NCBI RefSeq assembly: GCF_033705735.1
Contig: NZ_CP131130.1
Span: forward strand, 1,367,001 to 1,431,000
DNA: 64,000 nucleotides
Source of the DNA: Shinella zoogloeoides
GTDB taxonomy: Bacteria; Pseudomonadota; Alphaproteobacteria; Rhizobiales; Rhizobiaceae
Direction of reading: 5' to 3'
Shown here: piece by piece, positions 54,288 through 64,000 of the stretch
Layout of the letters: the number at the start of each line of letters is the position of its first letter
How positions within the stretch are numbered: the first letter of the stretch is position 1
Made by a program: the position numbers and the translations under genes
Notes under the pieces: generated by a model
What the model was told of the DNA's origin: nothing
The model's input: only the letters and a program-made list of their open reading frames with translations
The model's database searches: none

Positions 54288-55697
54288 TCAGGCGGAGTAG
54301 TACATGTCGAACTCGACCGGGTGCGGGGTCATTTCGAAGCGCATGACTTCCGCCATCTTCAGCTCGATGTAGGAATCGATCTGGTCGTCGTCGAACACGC
54401 CGCCGGCGGTCAGGAACTTGCGGTCCTTGTCGAGGTTTTCGAGGGCCTCGCGCAGCGAGCCGCAGACGGTCGGGATCTTCTTCAGTTCCTTCGGCGGCAG
54501 GTCGTAGAGGTCCTTGTCCATGGCCTTGCCGGGATGGATCTTGTTCTTGATGCCGTCGAGGCCGGCCATCAGCATGGCGGCGAAGCCGAGATAGGGGTTG
54601 CCGAGCGGGTCGGGGAAGCGGATTTCGACGCGCTTGGACTTCGGACCCGTGCCGAACGGAATGCGGCAGGAAGCCGAACGGTTGCGGGCCGAATAGGCGA
54701 GCAGGACCGGCGCTTCATAGCCCGGGACGAGACGCTTGTAGGAGTTCGTCGTCGGGTTGGTGAAGGCGTTGATGGCCTTGGCATGCTTGATGATGCCGCC
54801 GATGAAGTAGAGGCAGCTCTCGGAAAGGCCGGCATATTCGTCGCCGGCGAAGGTCGGCTTCGAGTCCTTCCAGATCGACAGGTGGACGTGCATGCCCGAG
54901 CCGTTGTCGCCGAAGATCGGCTTCGGCATGAAGGTTGCCGTCTTGCCATAGGCATTGGCGACCTGATGCACGGCGTATTTGTAGATCTGCACCTTGTCGG
55001 CGCTGCGAACCAGCGTGTCGAACTTGACGCCGAGTTCGTGCTGGGCGGCAGCCACTTCATGGTGCTGCTTTTCGACGGTGACGCCCATTTCGGTGAGGAC
55101 CGTCAGCATCTCGGAGCGCATGTCCTGGCAGCTGTCGACCGGCGGGACCGGCAGGTAGCCGCCCTTGACGCGCGGACGATGGCCGAGATTGCCGGTTTCG
55201 TAGGCGGTGTCGTCGTTGGAGGGCAGCTCCGAGCTGTCGAGCTTGAAGCCGGTATTGTACGGGTCGGCCTTGTACTTGACGTCGTCGAAGACGAAGAATT
55301 CCGGCTCCGGACCGGCATAGACGGTGTCGCCGATGCCCGAGGCCTTGAGGAAGGCTTCGGCCTTCTTGGCGGTGCCGCGCGGGTCGCGGTTATAGGCTTC
55401 GCCCGAAACCGGCTCGAGGATGTCGCAGAAGATGACCATGGTGGACTGCGCGAAGAACGGGTCCATATGGGCGGTTGCCGGATCGGGCATCATCACCATG
55501 TCGGACTCGTTGATGGCCTTCCAGCCGCCGATCGAGGAGCCGTCGAACATGACGCCGTCGGCGAACATGTCCTCATCGACGCAGCTGACGTCCATCGTGA
55601 TGTGGTGCAGCTTGCCACGGGGGTCCGTGTAGCGCAGGTCGACGAACTTTACGTCGTTTTCCTTGATTTGCTTGAGGATGTCATTGGCAGTCGTCAT
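54288..55697 (-). CDS. glnA: Glutamine synthetase type I
   Basis: A 469-residue dodecameric GS-I that makes glutamine from glutamate, ammonia and ATP. Beta-grasp ([10 protein letters not shown]) and catalytic motifs ([48 protein letters not shown]) are all present. Tyr398 in [11 protein letters not shown] is the adenylylation site that allows control by GlnE. It lies 59 bases downstream of glnB, the conserved rhizobial glnB-glnA operon, and AGGAA sits eight bases before ATG. Two hairpins, one a strong terminator, end the unit. Confidence 0.98.
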   Translation of the reverse strand: MTTANDILKQIKENDVKFVDLRYTDPRGKLHHITMDVSCVDEDMFADGVMFDGSSIGGWKAINESDMVMMPDPATAHMDPFFAQSTMVIFCDILEPVSGEAYNRDPRGTAKKAEAFLKASGIGDTVYAGPEPEFFVFDDVKYKADPYNTGFKLDSSELPSNDDTAYETGNLGHRPRVKGGYLPVPPVDSCQDMRSEMLTVLTEMGVTVEKQHHEVAAAQHELGVKFDTLVRSADKVQIYKYAVHQVANAYGKTATFMPKPIFGDNGSGMHVHLSIWKDSKPTFAGDEYAGLSESCLYFIGGIIKHAKAINAFTNPTTNSYKRLVPGYEAPVLLAYSARNRSASCRIPFGTGPKSKRVEIRFPDPLGNPYLGFAAMLMAGLDGIKNKIHPGKAMDKDLYDLPPKELKKIPTVCGSLREALENLDKDRKFLTAGGVFDDDQIDSYIELKMAEVMRFEMTPHPVEFDMYYSA

Positions 55698-55756
55698 GTG
55701 TTGGTTCCTGTGTGAGATGACGAGATGGAAAGCCTTGGCCGGAAGGCGCGGCGGGA

Positions 55757-56218
<462 letters not shown>

Positions 56219-56364
56219 TCACCATCCCGCTCGTCCTCACGCGGCGATGATGCGGCTTTCCGGGCAAAAGGGCTAGGGGTTCCTGCCTAAAAATTGTCTC
56301 TTTGCTTTCCGGATGGCCGAAGGAGGCGGAGTGCCGGGCAACGCTGCCTGAGAAAGCTGCAAAT

Positions 56365-56394
56365 TTGAGCATATCGAATATGCAGATGCATAAA
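56365..56394 (+). promoter_or_regulatory. Candidate promoter of the NAD(P)HX repair gene with embedded inverted repeat
   Basis: TTGAGC (56365-56370) and CATAAA (56389-56394) are separated by 18 bases. The spacer carries GCATAT (56369-56374), CGA, ATATGC (56378-56383), a perfect 6-3-6 inverted repeat. Confidence 0.45.
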
Positions 56395-56461
56395 ATTCAG
56401 GCTTTTGGCGAAGATGGCCGACGACCTTGCCCCGGCGGCGTCTTTGCAGGCATGGTGGGGC

Positions 56462-57949
56462 ATGCACCAGGAAATAGACACCTTGATCATCACGCCCAGG
56501 GACATGGGCCGCATCGATGCCGCCGCCGCGGCATCGGGCCTTGCGAGCTACGGCCTGATGGAGCGGGCCGGGCAGGCGGTCGCGGCGGCAGCGCTGCGGC
56601 GCTTTCCCGGAGCGCACCGCTTCGTCGTGCTCTGCGGCCCCGGCAACAATGGCGGCGATGGATATGTCGCCGCGCGGGCGCTGGAGGCGGCCGGCGCGGA
56701 GGTCGCCGTCCACGCCCTCGGCGATCCATCCGCGCTCAGGGGCGACGCGGCCATTGCCTTGCGGCATTTCGGCGGCGCACCGAGGGCGCTTGCGGAATAT
56801 GGGCCGCGCCCGGGCGACGTGGTCGTCGATGCGCTGTTCGGCGCAGGCCTGTCGCGCGACCTGCCGGACGAGGCCGTGCAGGTCGTCGAGGCCGTGCGCC
56901 GGCATGCGCTGCCGGTCCTTGCGGTGGACCTGCCGTCCGGTATCGACGGACGGACCGGAGAGGTGAGGGGCGCGGCCTTCGAGGCCGTCGCGACCGTCAC
57001 CTTCATGTGCCGCAAGCCGGGCCACCTGCTCCTGCCCGGCAGGACGCTCTCCGGCGACGTGGAGGTTTTCGACATCGGCATTCCCGGCCGTATCCTCGCA
57101 GTTCATGCCGGCCATGTCCGGGTGAACACACCTTATGTCTGGCGGCTTGCCGAACCGCAGCAGACCGGCGCGACGCACAAATATGTCCGCGGCCATCTCG
57201 CCGTCTTCTCCGGCCCGGCCACCGCCACCGGCGCGGCGCGGCTTTCCGCGGCGGCCGGCCTTCGCGCCGGCGCCGGCCTCGTCACCGTGCTTTCTCCCAC
57301 GGACGCGCTTTTCGCCAATGCCGCCCGTCTGACCGGCGTGATGCTGAAGGACGTGGACGGGGAAGCCGACCTCGCCGCCCTGCTCGAAGACGAGCGCCTC
57401 AAAACCTTCGTTCTCGGCCCCGGCTTCGGAGACGCCGGGAGGGCGAGGGCCTATGCCGGCCTGATCGCCGCAAAAGGCCGCCGCCTCGTGCTCGACGCCG
57501 ACGGTATCAGCGCCTTCCGCGATACGCCGGACGCACTCTTCGGGCTTTTCGCCGGCGGCGATACGCGGCTGGTGCTGACGCCGCATGACGGGGAATTCGC
57601 GCGGCTCTTTCCCGACCTTGCCGGCGACGGGACGCTTTCCAAGATCGATCGCGCGCAGAAGGCCGCCGCCCGAAGCCATGCGGCCGTGATCCTCAAGGGC
57701 GCCGATACGGTGATCGCCGCGCCCGACGGCCGCGCGCTCGTCAACGAGAATGCGCCGCCATGGCTCGCCACCGCCGGCTCGGGCGACGTGCTGGCGGGCA
57801 TCGTCGGCGCGCATCTGACGCAGGGCATGCCCGCCTTCGAAGCCGCGGCCAGTGCCGTCTGGCGCCACGGCGAGGCTGGAAGCATCGCGGGCAAGGGGCT
57901 GACGGCGGAGGATCTTCCAGAAGCTATCCCGCCCTGGCCCGCGGCATGA
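56462..57949 (+). CDS. Bifunctional NAD(P)H-hydrate epimerase / ADP-dependent NAD(P)H-hydrate dehydratase
   Basis: A 495-residue fused repair enzyme for damaged, hydrated NAD(P)H. The N-terminal YjeF_N (NnrE) domain epimerises R-NAD(P)HX and has GPGNNGGDGYVAAR (from residue 59) and DLPSGIDGRTG. The C-terminal ribokinase-like (NnrD) domain removes water using ADP and has LTPHDGEFARLF and GSGD (439-442) in TAGSGDVLAGIVG. Start choice: ATG 56414 or TTG 56405 would begin within about ten bases of the predicted transcription start, so I prefer ATG 56462, which also gives the usual family length. It is divergent from glnB and convergent with the DUF72 gene. Confidence 0.92.
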   Translation: MHQEIDTLIITPRDMGRIDAAAAASGLASYGLMERAGQAVAAAALRRFPGAHRFVVLCGPGNNGGDGYVAARALEAAGAEVAVHALGDPSALRGDAAIALRHFGGAPRALAEYGPRPGDVVVDALFGAGLSRDLPDEAVQVVEAVRRHALPVLAVDLPSGIDGRTGEVRGAAFEAVATVTFMCRKPGHLLLPGRTLSGDVEVFDIGIPGRILAVHAGHVRVNTPYVWRLAEPQQTGATHKYVRGHLAVFSGPATATGAARLSAAAGLRAGAGLVTVLSPTDALFANAARLTGVMLKDVDGEADLAALLEDERLKTFVLGPGFGDAGRARAYAGLIAAKGRRLVLDADGISAFRDTPDALFGLFAGGDTRLVLTPHDGEFARLFPDLAGDGTLSKIDRAQKAAARSHAAVILKGADTVIAAPDGRALVNENAPPWLATAGSGDVLAGIVGAHLTQGMPAFEAAASAVWRHGEAGSIAGKGLTAEDLPEAIPPWPAA

Positions 57950-57985
57950 GCCTCTCGATTCTGTCGAGAAGACTCGAACCTTGCC

Positions 57986-58789
57986 TCAGCCCGTCCGCTT
58001 CTTCAGTTCGCGAGCGCCGTTCGGCGCATTGACCTTGCCGGAGGTGATGAAGAAGGCGAAGACGTCGCGGGCCTTGCCGGCGGGCCTCGTCTCTGGATCG
58101 ACCTTCGGCAGGTCGGACGGCTCGCCGCCGCCGGCCCAGTCCTTGAGCCGTCCCGCCCATTCGTCCAGCGCCTTTGCGGGATAGCAGGTCTCGATGTCGT
58201 CCGAGCCACGCTGCAGGCGGGCATAGACGAAATCCGCCGTCACGTCGGCGATTTCGGGATAGTCCTCATGCTGCGCATAGACGATCGCCATGTTGTGCTT
58301 GCGGGCAAGCGCGGCGAATTCCGGCACCTTGAAGCTGTCATGGCGCACTTCGAGCGCATGCTTGAGCCTGAGCCCGTCCAGCTTTTCCGGCAGCAGCTTC
58401 AGGAACCCCTCGAAATCCTCCGGTTCGAATTTCTTCGTCGGCGGAAACTGCCAGAGGATCGGGCCGAGATGGTCGCCGAGTTCGGTCAGCCCCTGTGTCA
58501 GGAACTTTTCGACGGATTCGCCGCCATCGGCGAGGACCTTGCGGTTCGTCGTGAAGCGGCTCGCCTTGAGCGAGAAGATGAAACCGTCCGGCACTTCCGA
58601 GGCCCATTTGGCGAAGGTCTCCGGCTTCTGCGAGCCGTAATAGGTGCCGTTCACCTCGATGGCCGACAATTCGCGGCTGGCGAATTCGAGCTGCCGTTTC
58701 TTCGGCAGCTTTTCGGGATAGAAGGTTCCCTCCCACGGCTCGAAGGTCCAGCCGCCGATGCCGGTTCTGATGGTGCCGGATGTGCTCAT
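57986..58789 (-). CDS. DUF72 domain-containing protein (YecE-like)
   Basis: A 267-residue protein of the DUF72/YecE family, which adopts a TIM-barrel fold and has no settled biochemical function. Family features: IRTGIGGWTFEPWEGTFYP at the N-terminus, EVNGTYYGSQKPETFAKWA, FIFSLKASRFTTNRK, LGPILWQFPP and HALEVRHDSF. The C-terminus has the usual VFAFFITSGKVNAPNGA segment. The gene ends 36 bases from the convergent NAD(P)HX repair gene; the gap contains TCTCGA-TTCTG-TCGAGA (57953-57969), a weak hairpin. uvrA ends 17 bases upstream on the same strand, so the two may be co-transcribed. Confidence 0.9.
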   Translation of the reverse strand: MSTSGTIRTGIGGWTFEPWEGTFYPEKLPKKRQLEFASRELSAIEVNGTYYGSQKPETFAKWASEVPDGFIFSLKASRFTTNRKVLADGGESVEKFLTQGLTELGDHLGPILWQFPPTKKFEPEDFEGFLKLLPEKLDGLRLKHALEVRHDSFKVPEFAALARKHNMAIVYAQHEDYPEIADVTADFVYARLQRGSDDIETCYPAKALDEWAGRLKDWAGGGEPSDLPKVDPETRPAGKARDVFAFFITSGKVNAPNGARELKKRTG

Positions 58790-58806
58790 GGTCTCCTCCC
58801 GTGTGA

Positions 58807-61725
<2,919 letters not shown>

Positions 61726-61840
61726 GGTATCCAGCGTCAGAAGGTCGTTGCGCATTGCAGAAGGGGTCGGCCCCTATGTAGGCATTGGTTGGAGCCTGTC
61801 CATGCGCGGTCAGAAGATTCCGTGCCCGTTTCCGATTCGG

Positions 61841-61869
61841 TTGACAAGAGTGTAGGGAATTATTAGAAC
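61841..61869 (+). promoter_or_regulatory. Candidate ssb promoter
   Basis: TTGACA (61841-61846) and TAGAAC (61864-61869) with a 17-base spacer. The -10 overlaps the first half of the SOS box, so LexA binding would block it. The implied leader is about 140 bases. Confidence 0.4.
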
Positions 61870-61880
61870 AAAAAAAGAAC
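61866..61880. promoter_or_regulatory. SOS box (LexA operator) between uvrA and ssb
   Basis: GAAC (61866-61869), seven A, GAAC (61877-61880); read on the other strand this is GTTC-N7-GTTC, the same rhizobial SOS box as upstream of lexA. It can serve both divergent genes. Confidence 0.88.
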
Positions 61881-62016
61881 GAATTTTCGCAATTGATCTG
61901 TGGATTATCGCTTGCACGGGGCGGCGCTGGCGCGCGGCAGCCGATAAGATGCCGCATTCGTGTAGTGATAATGATGCCGGCGCCTTTCGTCCGGCGCGAC
62001 AACGGGAAGTACGGGC

Positions 62017-62550
62017 ATGGCTGGTAGCGTCAACAAGGTGATCTTGATCGGGAATGTCGGGGCTGACCCGGAAATCCGCCGGACGCAGGACGGTCGGCCG
62101 ATCGCCAACCTGCGCATCGCCACCTCCGAGACCTGGCGCGACCGCAACAGCGGCGAACGCCGCGAGAAGACGGAATGGCACAATGTCGTCGTCTTCAACG
62201 AGGGCCTGTGCAAGGTCGTCGAGCAATATGTGAAGAAGGGCGCCAAGCTCTATATCGAGGGCGCGCTGCAGACCCGCAAGTGGCAGGACCAGACCGGCAA
62301 CGATCGTTATTCGACGGAAATCGTGCTGCAGGGCTTCAACTCCACGCTGACCATGCTCGACGGTCGCGGCGAGGGCGGCGGCGAGCGCCGCGGCGGCGGT
62401 GATTTCGGTGGCAGCAGCAATTACGGCGGCGGCGCGCCGAGCTACGACGACTACGGTTCGCGCCCGGCCTCTGGCGGTGGCGGCAGCGGCAGCCGCTCGG
62501 GTGGCGGCGGCTCCATGGCCCGCGACATGGATGACGACATTCCGTTCTGA
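62017..62550 (+). CDS. ssb: Single-stranded DNA-binding protein
   Basis: A 177-residue SSB. The OB-fold (about 1-112) opens with MAGSVNKVILIGNVGADPEIR and contains TEWHNVVVFN and GALQTRKWQDQ, giving the homotetrameric ssDNA-binding core. A Gly/Ser/Arg-rich linker follows, ending in the acidic tip DMDDDIPF, which recruits repair and replication partners such as RecG. GGGAAG precedes ATG. It is divergent from uvrA with an SOS box in between, the classical ssb-uvrA arrangement, and is closed by a terminator at 62565. Confidence 0.97.
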   Translation: MAGSVNKVILIGNVGADPEIRRTQDGRPIANLRIATSETWRDRNSGERREKTEWHNVVVFNEGLCKVVEQYVKKGAKLYIEGALQTRKWQDQTGNDRYSTEIVLQGFNSTLTMLDGRGEGGGERRGGGDFGGSSNYGGGAPSYDDYGSRPASGGGGSGSRSGGGGSMARDMDDDIPF

Positions 62551-62564
62551 GAACGGGAACAACG

Positions 62565-62591
62565 AAAGGCCGGCCTGAGCGCCGGCCTTTT
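62565..62591. terminator. Terminator between ssb and the convergent MarC gene
   Basis: AAAGGCCGGC (62565-62574) pairs with GCCGGCCTTT (62581-62590) around a 6-base loop, ending in TTTT. The minus strand also reads stem plus TTTCG. Confidence 0.85.
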
Positions 62592-62661
62592 GCTTTGAAG
62601 AAGGCTTTGGGAACGGTGGCGGCCCGCTATCGCGAGCGGTACATTCGACCTTCGGGCCGCG

Positions 62662-63291
62662 TCAGCCGATGAATACCGATTTCACCCCATCCACCACGAA
62701 CTGCACCGCCAGCGCGGCGAGGATCACGCCGAGCAGGCGCGTCAGGATCGCGCGGCCGGTATTGCCGAGGAAGCGGTCGATGCGCTCGGCGATGACCAGC
62801 GAGAGGAAGAGGACGACGAGGCAGAGCGCGAGGACGCCGATGAGGGCGGTGCGCTCCAGGACGGAGGGGAATGAACCGGAGAGGAGGATCGTCGCGGAGA
62901 TCGCGCCGGGACCGGCGATGAGCGGCAGGGCGAGCGGGAAGACCGCGATATTGTGGATGTGATCGCGGGTGATCGCCACTTCGCTGGTTCTTTCCTTCCG
63001 CTCGTTGCGGCGCTCGAAGATCATCTCGAAGGCGATCCAGAACAGCAGCAGGCCGCCGGCGATGCGGAAGGCGCCGATGGAGATGCCGAGCAGCGAGAGC
63101 ACGCCGGCGCCCGTCAAGGCGAAGACGGCGAGGATGCAGAAGGCGATCAGCGAGCCGCGCAGCGCCACCTGCTTGCGCTGCGGTCGCGTCATGCCGACAG
63201 TGAGCCCCAGGAAGATCGGCGCAAGGCCCGGCGGGTCGAGGGTTACGAGCAGCGTCGTGACGGCATTGACCAGAAGATCGATGTTCAGCAT
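62662..63291 (-). CDS. MarC family integral membrane protein
   Basis: A 209-residue inner-membrane protein of the MarC (UPF0056) family with about six membrane helices. Typical sequence: LLVTLDPPGLAPIFLGLT near the N-terminus, AFRIAGGLLLFWIAFEM, and HNIAVFPLALPLIAGPGAISATI, which contains the conserved PLAxPLIAGPGA motif. Despite the name the family is not an established multidrug resistance determinant and its substrate is unknown. ATG 63291 has GAGGGGAA eight bases upstream; the longer open frame to 63426 enters the gyrA promoter region. It is convergent with ssb and divergent from gyrA. Confidence 0.9.
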   Translation of the reverse strand: MLNIDLLVNAVTTLLVTLDPPGLAPIFLGLTVGMTRPQRKQVALRGSLIAFCILAVFALTGAGVLSLLGISIGAFRIAGGLLLFWIAFEMIFERRNERKERTSEVAITRDHIHNIAVFPLALPLIAGPGAISATILLSGSFPSVLERTALIGVLALCLVVLFLSLVIAERIDRFLGNTGRAILTRLLGVILAALAVQFVVDGVKSVFIG

Positions 63292-63440
63292 TGCGGCGTT
63301 CCCCTCGCCTTGAACGGGCCGTTTCGACGGCCTTGTGCCCGCATTGTTAGGCGAGGGCGGCGCATTAGGGAAGGGCGGCCACGAAAATGCGCAAATTGGC
63401 GGATTTTCTGGGAAAAGCCTGTTCAAAACCCTTGGCGAAA

Positions 63441-63470
63441 TTGGCGCTTCGGGTGCCGGTAGGCTATAAA
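63441..63470 (+). promoter_or_regulatory. Candidate gyrA promoter
   Basis: TTGGCG (63441-63446) and TATAAA (63465-63470) with an 18-base spacer; written the rhizobial way it is TTGGCG-N17-CTATAA. The implied leader is about 30 bases. Confidence 0.55.
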
Positions 63471-63506
63471 ATCAGCACTGATTCTGAACAAAGATCGTGA
63501 CCGAAA

Positions 63507-64000
<494 letters not shown>

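Overview
The window is a contiguous piece of core chromosome from an alphaproteobacterium of the Rhizobiaceae type. I infer this from GC content near 63 percent, a DUF3126-phasin-clpS-clpA block, the trpD-trpC-moaC-moeA-lexA order, an LpxI-type lipid A operon, a RIME-like intergenic repeat, GTTC-N7-GTTC SOS boxes, and proteins that read like Sinorhizobium/Rhizobium/Shinella orthologues (EipB, IalB, TTG-started GyrA). The genus cannot be fixed from sequence alone. I saw no tRNA, rRNA, CRISPR array, IS element, prophage or integrase. Nearly every kilobase is a recognisable housekeeping gene, and both the first and the last gene run off the window.

Layout. 1-6.4 kb (+): end of an alpha/beta hydrolase, cysE, DUF3126, a phasin, clpS-clpA and an AzlC/AzlD exporter pair. 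6.4-9.2 kb (-): operon ridA, glycerophosphodiester phosphodiesterase, FemAB-like acyltransferase, HIT protein. 9.4-16.8 kb (+): eipB, a RIME repeat, then rpsB, tsf, pyrH, frr, uppS, cdsA, rseP. 17.0-23.8 kb (+): bamA followed by the tightly packed lipid A operon lpxD-fabZ-lpxA-lpxI-lpxB, closed by a terminator shared with convergent gltA. 25.5-34.2 kb: comEC (+) converging on and overlapping lexA (-), and the minus-strand series ppiD-like, trpD, trpC, moaC, moeA, lexA. 34.5-40.8 kb (+): Na/Pi cotransporter, glmU, glmS, GNAT, DUF502. 40.8-43.2 kb (-): a 71-residue secreted protein and recG. 43.4-47.9 kb (+): sdhE-mfd and a GST. 47.9-50.5 kb (-): FrnE-like oxidoreductase and a YejA-like solute-binding protein. 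50.8-54.1 kb: IalB protein, hspQ (-), an unrecognised coiled-coil membrane protein, and a TAXI solute receptor. 54.3-56.1 kb (-): glnB-glnA behind sigma-54 elements. 56.4-64 kb: NAD(P)HX repair enzyme, DUF72, uvrA (-) divergent from ssb (+), MarC (-), and the start of gyrA (+).

Functional themes. Envelope biogenesis dominates: UppS and CdsA (lipid carrier and phospholipid precursors), RseP, BamA, lipid A synthesis, GlmU/GlmS (UDP-GlcNAc supply for the same lipid A enzymes and for peptidoglycan), EipB and a PpiD-like chaperone. DNA repair is the second theme: LexA, UvrA, SSB, Mfd and RecG; lexA and the uvrA/ssb intergenic region carry matching SOS boxes. Protein quality control (ClpS/ClpA, HspQ) and nitrogen assimilation (PII, glutamine synthetase I) complete the picture.

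I found no convincing undescribed multi-gene system. The best leads are regulatory and small-scale: the composite LexA operator, tandem sigma-54 elements before glnB, an RNA pairing that could hide the glmU ribosome-binding site, several unassigned perfect inverted repeats at promoters, the coiled-coil membrane protein divergent from hspQ, and two solute-binding proteins without permeases. No databases or folding tools were used; family assignments rest on recognised motifs and lengths.
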